From: an uncultured Ruminococcus sp.
GTDB taxonomy: Bacteria > Bacillota > Clostridia > Oscillospirales > Ruminococcaceae
DNA: 54,556 bases
Direction of reading: 5' to 3'
Assembly: GCA_937926145.1 (NCBI GenBank)
Contig: CALANW010000140.1
Location: forward strand, 1 to 54,556
Shown here: positions 33,976-41,567 of the stretch, piece after piece
Numbering within the stretch: position 1 is the first letter of the stretch
How the letters are laid out: every line of letters begins with the position of its first letter
The notes under the pieces: generated by a model
What the model was told of the DNA's origin: nothing
Databases searched by the model: none
Seen by the model: only the letters and a program-made list of their open reading frames with translations
Position numbers and translations under genes: made by a program

Positions 33976-35470
33976 ACCCAATAGCCCCCAGCTTCTCTCT
34001 GATCTCATCTTCAAGCTCGTGTGACTTAGCAAACATCTTGGAAAGCTCAGATGTCAGACGTGCCATTTTCTCCTCGAAAGGCTCGCCGTCTTCCTCTTGA
34101 TCTTCAATTCCAACATATCTGCCGGGAGTCAGGATATAGTCCTGCTTTCCGATTTTCTCGGTAGTTGCAACAGCACAAAAGCCCTTAACATCATCAAGTG
34201 TGCCGTTCTGAAATTTTTCTACTGTTTCCGCAAGTAGCTTTATATCATCATCTGATAAATCCCTATGTTTACGATCAACCATAAAGCCCATTTTACGGGC
34301 ATCAATAAACAGAGTTTTGCCCTTCTGCTTTTTGTTTTTCGTAATAAACCAGAGCGTTACAGGAATAGTTACGCTATAAAAAAGTTGTGTTGGCATTGCA
34401 ACAATGGCTTCGATAAGATCATCTTCAATAATCTTTTTTCTGATGTCACCTTCACCGCCTGTCTGTGTGGAAAGAGCACCGTTAGCAAGAACAAGCCCGA
34501 TTTTCCCGTTAGGTGCAAGATGATGTATCATATGCTGAATCCACGCATAGTTGGCATTTCCGGCAGGAGGTGTGCCATATTTCCATCGCAAATCATCTTT
34601 GAGCTTTTCCTGTCCCCAGTTAGAGAGATTAAAAGGAGGATTTGCCATAATAAAGTCCGCTTTGAGTGTTTTGTGAAGATCATTAAAAAAAGTATCTGCG
34701 TGATATGGTCCAAAATCAGCATCAATGCCACGGATTGCCATATTCATTTTTGCCATTTTCCAGGTATCAGCATTTGACTCCTGACCGTAAACAGCAATTT
34801 CCCCACGTTTTCCACTGTGAGCCTGAATGAACTTAGCACTCTGTACAAACATACCTCCTGAACCACAGCAAGGGTCATACACACGACAGTTCTTAAATGG
34901 TTTCAGAATTGCTACGATCGTTTTAACAATACTTGCCGGAGTATAAAATTCTCCGCCTTTTACACCTTCATATGCAGCAAACTGTTGGATACAATATTCG
35001 TAAGTCCTTCCAAGAAGATCCTTATTATCTTCCGTATCTTCCATATCCATATTTGTAAACAGATCTACAACATCGCCCAATACCCGCTTTTCAAGATCAG
35101 GACTTGCGTAATTCTTGGGTAATACATTTTTGAGAGTTGCATTTTCTTTTTCTATTGCTCTCATAGCATCATCAATAACCGTTCCGATTTCAGGTGTATG
35201 AGCAGCAGAAGCAATTTTGCTCCAGCGAGCCTCCTCAGGTACAAAGAATATATTTTCTTCAGCATAAGCGTCTCTATCATCCTCAAAGCCATCACCATCA
35301 GCAATAAGCTGCTGATAGCGTTTGTCAAATGCGCTTGAAATATATCGCAGGAAAATAAGACCGACAATAACTTTTCTGTATTCTGCTGCAGGAATATGTC
35401 CCCAAAGAACGCAAGCAGCATTCCAAATTTGTTTTTCAAATCCAATATTGGTATTATTTTTTTCAGGCAT
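33962..35470 (-). CDS. hsdM: Type I restriction enzyme M subunit (adenine methyltransferase)
   Basis: This 502-residue protein has an N-terminal HsdM helical domain (IWNAACVLWGHIPAAEYRKV) and an N6-adenine methyltransferase core. That core has GGEFYTPASIVKTIV, the AdoMet motif VYDPCCGSGGMFVQS and the catalytic NPPF in DFIMANPPFNLSNWG. The C terminus contacts HsdS. First gene of the minus-strand hsd operon. ATG after GAGGTAA. An extended -10 promoter lies at 35537-35542. Its stop region overlaps the PIN start. Confidence 0.95.
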   Translation of the reverse strand: MPEKNNTNIGFEKQIWNAACVLWGHIPAAEYRKVIVGLIFLRYISSAFDKRYQQLIADGDGFEDDRDAYAEENIFFVPEEARWSKIASAAHTPEIGTVIDDAMRAIEKENATLKNVLPKNYASPDLEKRVLGDVVDLFTNMDMEDTEDNKDLLGRTYEYCIQQFAAYEGVKGGEFYTPASIVKTIVAILKPFKNCRVYDPCCGSGGMFVQSAKFIQAHSGKRGEIAVYGQESNADTWKMAKMNMAIRGIDADFGPYHADTFFNDLHKTLKADFIMANPPFNLSNWGQEKLKDDLRWKYGTPPAGNANYAWIQHMIHHLAPNGKIGLVLANGALSTQTGGEGDIRKKIIEDDLIEAIVAMPTQLFYSVTIPVTLWFITKNKKQKGKTLFIDARKMGFMVDRKHRDLSDDDIKLLAETVEKFQNGTLDDVKGFCAVATTEKIGKQDYILTPGRYVGIEDQEEDGEPFEEKMARLTSELSKMFAKSHELEDEIREKLGAIGYELR

Positions 35471-35536
35471 ATTTATTACCTCATTTTATATTTGATTTCG
35501 ACAATACAGTGACGAGTTTATATTTTATTTATAATA

Positions 35537-35545
35537 ATTATACCA
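35537..35545 (-). promoter_or_regulatory. hsdM operon promoter (extended -10)
   Basis: Minus-strand TGGTATAAT has a TG-N extended -10 form. No good -35 box at 17 bp is seen. Confidence 0.4.
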
Positions 35546-35653
35546 TATTATCATTGTTAATTTCTACAAAATAGAACGTATTGTGTGTACAAATTTTTTT
35601 GACTGTTTTGTGCACTTTTTCTATTTTTCCTTCCGTTTTCCACCCTCGGAGAG

Positions 35654-35766
35654 CGCCAGTACTTATGATATAGCCATTAATCGGCGGTGCAGATAAGGTT
35701 CTGCAATGTCATAAGTACTATGGCGTTACTTGCGCCGTGCGCAAGTAATTCCTGCGGCTTCGCCGC
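35654..35766. repeat. Cluster of three hairpins between hsdM and the XRE gene
   Basis: Arms 35654-35668 and 35709-35725 pair over 15 bp with a 2-base bulge. ACTTGCGC/GCGCAAGT (35728-35746) pairs around a CGT loop. GCGGC/GCCGC (35754-35766) pairs around TTC. No T-run follows, so these are not ordinary terminators. Possible roles are a transfer or single-strand origin, or a junction between cargo and backbone. The 364 bases from 35471 to 35834 hold no gene. Confidence 0.55.
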
Positions 35767-35787
35767 CGTTTGCCATTGCCCCGATAT

Positions 35788-35832
35788 ACAAAACAGCCCT
35801 GCCGCATCGTACCGAAAATGCAGCAGGGCTGT
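35788..35832 (-). terminator. Terminator of the XRE regulator gene
   Basis: 10-bp stem ACAGCCCTGC (35793-35802) with 35823-35832, followed on the minus strand by TTTTG. Confidence 0.7.
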
Positions 35833-35834
35833 TG

Positions 35835-36548
35835 TTACTTGTTATCACCCGTAAACATAAAGTCATAGTTCAGGTCGAATGCCTCGGATATCCTCACAAG
35901 GTCGGAAATGTTAAATCCCGTTGCCTTGTCTGGAGCAATGTCATTGTCGAAAAGCTCGTCAAGCTTTTTCTTGGAAAGCATCAGGCTTTCGAGCTTGCTC
36001 TTCTGAATGTTCTTCCTTGCAAGGTTGGAAATCACGATTCTTGAAATGCTCACTTGCAGGAAATTGTACTCCTCGCTCGCCGCAAGCTTTGTCATAATGT
36101 TGAGAACCATATCCTTGGGCGGAATGTGACCGAGAAGCGAATCTTCCTTTTTGGCATTTCCCACAGATACACTCTCAGGCACAAGTGCGTCCACGGAATA
36201 GTTGAGATATTCCGCAATACGAAGCAGGTCAGCCCCCGACGGCATCTGTCCCGAAAGCATACTTGCGATATGATCGGGGTGAGCTTTCAGAACGTTGTAC
36301 ACCTTGCCCATTGAGCTTCCTTCAAGCTTTTCTGCAGCATTTTTGCCGCTGTCATCGGAATAATCCTCGAAAAAATAATCCACGGGAACGCCGAAATAAT
36401 CGGACAGCATCATAAGGATATCCGAATTTACCGTAGCTCCCTCCTGCCAGCGTTTGAGATTGCCTGCACTAAGTCCCAGCGACTTTATCAGTGGCGTTGG
36501 CTTGACATTTCTCTCTTTGCATATCTTGATAAGTTGGTCATAGAACAT
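35835..36548 (-). CDS. XRE-family regulator with three HTH-like repeats
   Basis: This 237-residue protein appears to have three tandem Cro/C1-type units. The first is canonical (about 5-58, LSAGNLKRWQEGATVNSDIL ... YFGVPVDYFF). A second lies at about 85-127 (HIASMLSGQMPSGADLLRIA ... LNYSVDAL) and a third at about 180-235 (LDELFDNDIAPDKATGFN ... FDLNYDFMFTG). It is divergent from the relaxase gene and its promoter spacer carries one arm of a 14-bp inverted repeat, so it probably represses itself and the mob operon. GGGAGG precedes the ATG. The second and third units are degenerate and may serve in pairing or ligand binding. Confidence 0.85.
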   Translation of the reverse strand: MFYDQLIKICKERNVKPTPLIKSLGLSAGNLKRWQEGATVNSDILMMLSDYFGVPVDYFFEDYSDDSGKNAAEKLEGSSMGKVYNVLKAHPDHIASMLSGQMPSGADLLRIAEYLNYSVDALVPESVSVGNAKKEDSLLGHIPPKDMVLNIMTKLAASEEYNFLQVSISRIVISNLARKNIQKSKLESLMLSKKKLDELFDNDIAPDKATGFNISDLVRISEAFDLNYDFMFTGDNK

Positions 36549-36598
36549 AAAAATATCCTCCCGAAATTATGTATATCCTACAAAATCATATTTTTCTA

Positions 36599-36627
36599 TT
36601 GACAAATCTCTTTTAGTGCATTATACT
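36599..36627 (+). promoter_or_regulatory. Promoter of the mobV operon
   Basis: TTGACA (36599-36604) and TATACT (36622-36627), spacer 17 bp. The inverted repeat arm at 36641-36654 lies just downstream, where a bound repressor would block it. Confidence 0.6.
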
Positions 36628-36640
36628 ATATCTTACAGTG

Positions 36641-36698
36641 AATATACTATAAGGTATTTACTTATCTACTTGTATTATATCACACCTTATAGTATATT
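36641..36698. promoter_or_regulatory. Operator pair (perfect 14-bp inverted repeat) between XRE and mobV genes
   Basis: AATATACTATAAGG (36641-36654) and its exact complement CCTTATAGTATATT (36685-36698) lie 30 bases apart. The right arm sits inside the minus-strand promoter for the XRE gene. This fits a self-regulating divergent switch. The DNA between may alternatively be part of the relaxase origin of transfer. Confidence 0.65.
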
Positions 36699-36703
36699 GT
36701 CAA
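36674..36703 (-). promoter_or_regulatory. Promoter of the XRE regulator gene
   Basis: Minus-strand TTGACA (36698-36703) and TATAAT (36674-36679), spacer 18 bp, overlapping the operator arm. Confidence 0.65.
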
Positions 36704-36735
36704 GTTTTTTATAATACAGGAGGAGTATATATCGA

Positions 36736-38031
36736 ATGAGAGCAAGAACAATATCAATTTGCCAGGGAAAAGGCAGTATCGGTCACAACAACAGAGCGTT
36801 CCACACAAAGAATACCGACCCTGCACGAACAAAAAACAACATCGTGTTCGTCCGTGAACCTATCGGAACGGCTTATGATAAGCTGTTTTCCGAAGCGGTC
36901 GAGCGTTACAATGCAAAGCAGAAGCGGAGTGACCGAAAAATCAAAAGCGGCTACTTTGAATATCAGTTCGGACAGCCTGTTACGGAAACAAAGCTGACTT
37001 CGCCCGACAAACGCAAGAGCTTTTATGAATACCTTATCCAACTCGGAACTATGGAAGATACGGGCGTAGGCGCAGAAGCGGCTGAAAAAGCAACCGCCTG
37101 CCTTTGCGAGTATATGAAAGGATTTCCCGAACGGAATCCCAACTTTTATGTTTTTAATGCTGTTATACATCTTGACGAGAAAACGCCTCATTTGCACATC
37201 GACTATGTTCCGGTGGGACATTACAAGCGTGGCGTTGACACGCAGAACGGCATTGCGCAGGCTTTGAAAGAAATGGGTTACGGCATCGGAAAGAACGCTA
37301 TTGCAAAGTGGCGGCAGTCTGAATATCTTGTGTTCCGCAGGATTTGTGAAGAGCATGGTTTTCTCATTTCCGAGCCGATAAAGTCCAGAGGCGTGAGCTT
37401 TGCCGTTGAGGAATACAAGGAAATTCAGCACGAAAAGGAACGTCTTTCGGCAGAACTCCAACCTTTGAGAGAAATGGAGCTTGTTGCAGAAGAAACAGTA
37501 GTTATCGGAAAGAAACAGCTTTTATCGCACAACATCACAGTATCTCCCGAAGAGTTTGAACAGTTGGAACAGCAGAAAAAGGCGGTTGCTGTTCAGTCAA
37601 TCGACAATCAGTATGACCGTGACAAACTTGCAAATCGAAAGCAGGCACTTGATGAACGTGAAGCGGATATTGCTGTTAAAGAAAATGAAAGCCTGTCCCG
37701 TCTTGCTGACATAAGCTCACAGCTTGACAAGCGTGAAAGTGAAATTACTATGTCTGAACATCATGTTATCGAAACACTTTCAGATGCACAAAGAAAAAAT
37801 GATGAAGCTGAGAGAAAAATGGAATCAGCCGACCGTATGTATGAGAAACAAATTGAACTTAACAAGAAATATTCGGAATTGGAACGTGAGATACAAAATG
37901 TCAAACGTGAACGAGATCAGAAATCAATGGAGATTCGCCATATTCGTCAGGCACTCGGTATTCCGTATAATGACGAAAAAACCGATGCGGAAGAAAAATC
38001 AATGGTATCAGGGACGAACTTCATTCGATAG
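36736..38031 (+). CDS. MobV-family relaxase (Mob/Pre plasmid mobilization protein)
   Basis: This 431-residue protein is a MobV relaxase. It nicks its origin of transfer and leads the strand into a recipient using a conjugation machine supplied by another element. The family's metal-binding motif is seen as HLDEKTPHLHIDYVPV (about residue 152). The N terminus and KSGYFEYQFGQPVT region fit the relaxase domain. From about 230 the protein is coiled coil (long runs of E, K, L). It ends abruptly at TNFIR. The next frame continues as coding sequence and is joined by a -1 shift or a one-base insertion at A5 (37994-37998), so the C terminus is probably frameshifted. AGGAGG precedes the start. Confidence 0.88.
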   Translation: MRARTISICQGKGSIGHNNRAFHTKNTDPARTKNNIVFVREPIGTAYDKLFSEAVERYNAKQKRSDRKIKSGYFEYQFGQPVTETKLTSPDKRKSFYEYLIQLGTMEDTGVGAEAAEKATACLCEYMKGFPERNPNFYVFNAVIHLDEKTPHLHIDYVPVGHYKRGVDTQNGIAQALKEMGYGIGKNAIAKWRQSEYLVFRRICEEHGFLISEPIKSRGVSFAVEEYKEIQHEKERLSAELQPLREMELVAEETVVIGKKQLLSHNITVSPEEFEQLEQQKKAVAVQSIDNQYDRDKLANRKQALDEREADIAVKENESLSRLADISSQLDKRESEITMSEHHVIETLSDAQRKNDEAERKMESADRMYEKQIELNKKYSELEREIQNVKRERDQKSMEIRHIRQALGIPYNDEKTDAEEKSMVSGTNFIR

Positions 38032-38039
38032 ACCAACTT

Positions 38040-38456
38040 TTGAGTGATGAACTGCGTCTGTCATGGTTGCAGATGAAAAACACCACTCCGCTTGAAATGC
38101 TTAATATGCTCATAGACAGATTCAAAAACCGCATTTCCGAAGCAGACAAGGAGCTTGAAAAAAACCGTTCGGTCATTCCAAACCTTAAAGAAAAGCTCTC
38201 GTTCATTAAGCAGGAATTTATCAAAGTTGTGCTTGCCGTGAACACTCTTGTGTATTCGGACAAATACTGCCGTGGATTGACGGGGCTGAGCAAAGCACTT
38301 GCAACGGGTATCAGTCTTTTCACGGACAGCACTTTCAAGAAGCTCGGCGAATATGATTCAATCGACAAATGTGCAATTGACGATGAGATCCGTGAAAATA
38401 TGAACTGCTTTATTGAACCCGAAAAAAGCAAAGCAAGCAGTTATTATGAAAGATAA
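38040..38456 (+). CDS. Probable frameshifted C-terminal part of the MobV relaxase
   Basis: This open frame (from 37974, first TTG 38040) encodes a helical, charged segment (SDELRLSWLQMKNTTPLEML ... SYYER). It lacks a ribosome binding site at TTG 38040 or ATG 38073. It overlaps the relaxase frame, and one extra A in the A5 run at 37994-37998 would give a continuous protein reading DAEEKINGIRDELHSIDQLL. I therefore read it as the C-terminal coiled-coil and tail of the relaxase. A separate coupled gene is the alternative. Confidence 0.6.
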   Translation: MSDELRLSWLQMKNTTPLEMLNMLIDRFKNRISEADKELEKNRSVIPNLKEKLSFIKQEFIKVVLAVNTLVYSDKYCRGLTGLSKALATGISLFTDSTFKKLGEYDSIDKCAIDDEIRENMNCFIEPEKSKASSYYER

Positions 38457-38468
38457 GGAGAATTTACT

Positions 38469-38756
38469 ATGGAGAACAAAAGAGAAATTATGGCGAAAAT
38501 CGTTGCACTTTTATCACAGCTCATTGAAAATGAGAGTGAAACACAGAAAGAAAAACCACCCGAACGCTCTGCCAAGCCTGTGGAAATGCTGACAATAAAG
38601 GAATGTACACAGGTTGTCAGCGGACTTTCAGAACACACAGTCCGTCAGCTTGTGGCACAACATAAGATACCTTACATAAGAACAGGACAGGGCAAGCGTG
38701 GAAAAATACTTATCAGCAAGGCAGCATTGCTTGAATACTTGGGAGGTGCTGCCTGA
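38469..38756 (+). CDS. Excisionase-like helix-turn-helix protein
   Basis: This 95-residue protein has a charged N-terminal helix and a C-terminal MerR/excisionase-type winged HTH (about 42-93, MLTIKECTQVVSGLSEHTVR, then KIPYIRTGQGKRGKILISKA). Such proteins bend DNA at attachment sites to favour excision or act as small activators. ATG follows AAGGAG. Its stop overlaps the next gene's start (ATGA), so the two are coupled. Confidence 0.8.
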   Translation: MENKREIMAKIVALLSQLIENESETQKEKPPERSAKPVEMLTIKECTQVVSGLSEHTVRQLVAQHKIPYIRTGQGKRGKILISKAALLEYLGGAA

Positions 38757-40063
38757 TGAACACTGCTCCTGCGTGGCTTGAGGAAAAGGGAAAGATAAAC
38801 GAGCCGTTATTCTGCAAGGAGCTTGTGGAAAAATATCCGATTATCTTTTCCGAAAACAGATTTTTCGATTATAACGGAGAGGTCAGCGAGGACATTATTT
38901 CCCACAAGATTTCCGAGATAGTAATGCCTTACGTCCCCAATAACGTTGCCGCTGTTGTAAAGCGACTTTTTGAAGCGTTGAAGCTATACTGCTTCTCCGA
39001 GCCTCTTGTTCCGAAAGAGGACGAAATTCATCTTCTCAACGGCGTTCTCAAAACGGACGGGACTTGGATTCCCGAGAAAAAATTTTGCATTAATCGACTG
39101 AATATCAGCTATGACCCCGAAATTTGGAACGGAGCATATTATCCCGAAAAATTTCTGTCGTTCCTTTCGGATATGCTTGATATTGATGATATTACTACCT
39201 TGCAGGAGTATCTTGGCTACTGCCTTATCCCGTCCACAAAGGGTCAGGCAATGCTTTTCATCATCGGAAACGGCGGCGAGGGCAAGAGCCGTATCGGTGT
39301 TGTTTTGCAGGAAATTTTCAGGTCGGCAATGGTGACGGGCTGTTTTCAGCGTGTCGAAACGGACAAGTTTTTCCGCTATAATCTGCAGAACAAGCTTCTT
39401 ATGCTCGATGACGATATGCAGATGAACGCCCTGCCCTCAACAGGTTACATAAAAAATCTTGTCACGGCGGAGATACCCATTGACATTGAAGCAAAGGGCA
39501 AGCAGTCACGGCAGGCTGTGCTGTACTCACGCTTCCTCTGCTTTGGCAATGGCTCTCCAAAGGCATTATATGACAAGTCGGACGGCTTCGCAAGGCGTCT
39601 TATCGTGCTTACGACAAAGCCTATACCGCAGGGCAGAGCGAATGACCCGTTTCTTGCGGAGAAGTTTATTGCGGAAAAGGACAAGATTTTCTGCTGGATT
39701 TTTGACGGTCTGAAAAGGCTGATAAGGAACGATTTTCGGTTCACTATCTCGGAGAAAACCAAGCGGAACATTGCCGAGGTTATGGCGGATAACTGCAATA
39801 TTATCGAGTATCTCGCAGACGAAAGATACATCTACTTTTCGGAAGATGCACAGTCCAGCAGCACCGATCTTTACGGCGGATATTTTCATTGGTGCTCGGA
39901 AAACGCCCTGACCGCTCTGCGGCAGGAAACGTTCATAGGCTGGCTGCGAACCAATGAGCGCAGATACAACATCAGATATGTATATCACGTTCCGTCAAGA
40001 AACGGTGGACACGTCCGAGGATTTAAGGGCATAAAAACATCTTATGTACCGATAGTCGCCTGA
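38756..40063 (+). CDS. D5/P4-type phage-plasmid primase-helicase
   Basis: This 435-residue protein is an SF3-like helicase of the phage/plasmid primase family. D5_N-like sequence (about 70-160) precedes the ATPase core with Walker A in FIIGNGGEGKSRIG and Walker B in LLMLDDDMQM. FLCFGNGSPKALYDKSDGFARRL is the sensor/arginine-finger region. The C terminus looks like a winged-helix domain. No primase active site is visible, so this is likely the helicase/origin-binding part only. It probably supports element replication from the iteron block just downstream. Confidence 0.87.
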   Translation: MNTAPAWLEEKGKINEPLFCKELVEKYPIIFSENRFFDYNGEVSEDIISHKISEIVMPYVPNNVAAVVKRLFEALKLYCFSEPLVPKEDEIHLLNGVLKTDGTWIPEKKFCINRLNISYDPEIWNGAYYPEKFLSFLSDMLDIDDITTLQEYLGYCLIPSTKGQAMLFIIGNGGEGKSRIGVVLQEIFRSAMVTGCFQRVETDKFFRYNLQNKLLMLDDDMQMNALPSTGYIKNLVTAEIPIDIEAKGKQSRQAVLYSRFLCFGNGSPKALYDKSDGFARRLIVLTTKPIPQGRANDPFLAEKFIAEKDKIFCWIFDGLKRLIRNDFRFTISEKTKRNIAEVMADNCNIIEYLADERYIYFSEDAQSSSTDLYGGYFHWCSENALTALRQETFIGWLRTNERRYNIRYVYHVPSRNGGHVRGFKGIKTSYVPIVA

Positions 40064-40203
40064 GGCGTGCAGGCGTGCGAAGCCCATAACTGCGTGGGTT
40101 TGAGGCGTGCATATCGGCGTGCGGAAAGCGTGCCGCACGGGGTATGCACATCTGCTGCACGGCTTAAAAGCACGTATTTACGCCATTCGCACGCCTGCAC
40201 GCC
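40064..40203. repeat. GC-rich iteron and nested inverted-repeat block (candidate replication origin)
   Basis: A perfect 18-bp inverted repeat GGCGTGCAGGCGTGCGAA (40064-40081) pairs with 40186-40203. Inside, GTGCATA/TATGCAC flank a GTGCGG/CCGCAC hairpin. GCGTGC recurs at 40065, 40073, 40105, 40117 and 40128, and as GCACGC at 40189 and 40197. It directly follows the D5 helicase gene and is far more GC-rich than its surroundings. Confidence 0.6.
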
Positions 40204-40251
40204 ATTTATGGCACTTTACACTTTTATATGACATTTTTTCTGTGTTTACGC

Positions 40252-40280
40252 TTGACTTTACGGTGGTAAAGTGATACAAT
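40252..40280 (+). promoter_or_regulatory. Integrase promoter with an operator-like palindrome
   Basis: TTGACT (40252-40257) and TACAAT (40275-40280), spacer 17 bp. ACTTTACGGTGGTAAAGT (40256-40273) is a near-palindrome in the spacer. Confidence 0.6.
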
Positions 40281-40310
40281 ATGACTATACAGGAGTATGT
40301 CATAAAATCT

Positions 40311-40331
40311 ATGTTTAATGAAGGAGCTTAA
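40311..40331 (+). CDS. Possible six-codon leader peptide before the integrase
   Basis: ATG TTT AAT GAA GGA GCT TAA lies between the promoter and the integrase, with AGGAG about 15 bases upstream. Its GAAGGAGCT contains the integrase ribosome site, so translating it could influence integrase expression. Speculative. Confidence 0.25.
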   Translation: MFNEGA

Positions 40332-40336
40332 ATTTT

Positions 40337-41473
40337 ATGGCTACTATTTCTAAAAGAGGTAAAAACTTCCGTATAAAAGTATCTTTGGGATATGATATGA
40401 ACGGAAAGCAAATCATCAAATCCACAACATTCACTGCACCTGACGGCACAACTCCTAAAAAGGCTGAAAAGCTTGCTCAGCAGTATGCTTTTGAATTTGA
40501 ACAGCACTGTAAAGGCTACGTTCAGCTGAATGAAAGTATGCGGTTCTCAGAGCTTGCCGATTGGTATTTTGAGAATTACGCTCCCGTGGAGTTAAAGGAA
40601 AGTACGGCGTATTCCTACAAAGGACAGTACAATAAGCATATTGCTCCTGTTCTCGGAAATGTTAAAGTAAAGGACATTACAACACCTAAACTTACGCAGA
40701 TCATGCTCTCCTATAGGCTCAATCCCGCAACAGTCCGTAAAATCTACATAGTGATCCAGAGCATTTTTCACAGAGGTGTTGAACAGGGCTTCATTCGTGA
40801 ATCGCCTTGCAGAAATGTAATTCTTCCAAAAAATCGCAATAAAAAGAAGCGTCCTGTTTTAGATGAACAGCAGTCGAGAGATTTTCTTACCCTGCTTGAA
40901 ACCAAGCCGTGGGATGAAGATGTCAAGCGGATTATCAAGGTGCTTCTTTACACCGGTATGCGATGTGGAGAATGCCTTGCACTGTCGTGGAAAGATATTG
41001 ACTTCGAGAATATGACCATTTCGATCAATCACAATCTTGCCGATGTAGGTGGAAAGCATTATCTCACTACTCCTAAAACCGAAAGCAGTATCCGTACTAT
41101 CGGAATGAGTGACGCACTTGCGGAAATATTCATAGAGCAGAAGAAGTATATTGAGGAATTATCTTCGGCAATCGGCAGCAGCTTTGCTCACCCTGAAATG
41201 GTATTTACATCTGCGTTAGGTAATTACCGTGACAGGAATTCTCTTAATACCTCATTCAAGAGATTTCTGAAAGGTACAGGATATGAATTTTTGACGCTTC
41301 ATCAACTTCGCCACTGCAATGCAACTCTGCTTTTAAACAGCGGTGTAGATCTGAAAATTGTTTCCGAACATCTGGGGCACTGCGATATTGGAGTTACTGC
41401 CAACATCTATGCCGATGTGCTGAAAAGTACCAAAACAAAAGTTGCAGACCTTATCTCGTTAAAGCTCTCTTAA
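40337..41473 (+). CDS. int: Tyrosine integrase of the element
   Basis: This 378-residue Tn916-type integrase has an N-terminal arm-binding domain (about 1-60, KRGKNFRIKVSLGYDMNGKQ), a SAM-like core-binding domain (about 68-165) and a catalytic domain (about 175-375). Catalytic residues are in YTGMRCGECLAL (Arg), LHQLRHCNATLL (His-x-x-Arg), HLGHCDIG (His) and ANIYADV (Tyr). It is the last gene before attR, the usual place, and should integrate and excise the element at rpsI. AAGGAG lies 11 bases before the ATG. Confidence 0.95.
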   Translation: MATISKRGKNFRIKVSLGYDMNGKQIIKSTTFTAPDGTTPKKAEKLAQQYAFEFEQHCKGYVQLNESMRFSELADWYFENYAPVELKESTAYSYKGQYNKHIAPVLGNVKVKDITTPKLTQIMLSYRLNPATVRKIYIVIQSIFHRGVEQGFIRESPCRNVILPKNRNKKKRPVLDEQQSRDFLTLLETKPWDEDVKRIIKVLLYTGMRCGECLALSWKDIDFENMTISINHNLADVGGKHYLTTPKTESSIRTIGMSDALAEIFIEQKKYIEELSSAIGSSFAHPEMVFTSALGNYRDRNSLNTSFKRFLKGTGYEFLTLHQLRHCNATLLLNSGVDLKIVSEHLGHCDIGVTANIYADVLKSTKTKVADLISLKLS

Positions 41474-41491
41474 AAGCCGACATAACATAAA

Positions 41492-41520
41492 AAATCCGCC
41501 CTTCTAAAAAGAGCGGATTT
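41492..41520 (+). terminator. Hairpin after the integrase gene
   Basis: Stem AAATCCGC (41492-41499) with 41513-41520, extended by CTT/AAG inside. A-rich flanks on both sides give a modest terminator in either direction. It may also stop rpsI transcription entering the element. Confidence 0.55.
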
Positions 41521-41535
41521 GAAAAATCTTTCAAT

Positions 41536-41553
41536 AAAGACCAGATAAAGACC
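41536..41553 (+). repeat. Integrase arm-type repeat, right end
   Basis: AAAGACCAGATAAAGACC, one base different from the copy at 24942-24959. Confidence 0.65.
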
Positions 41554-41567
41554 AAATTGATAATGGA

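Noticed and set aside
37724..38047. 107-codon frame overlapping the relaxase end
   Set aside because: The sequence is a +1 shadow of the coiled coil. The other shifted frame (38040-38456) gives a more plausible continuation.
40064..40203. CRISPR array or rho-independent terminator at the GCGTGC repeats
   Set aside because: Repeats are only 6 bases, unevenly spaced and in both orientations. The structure lacks unique spacers of constant length and a T-run.
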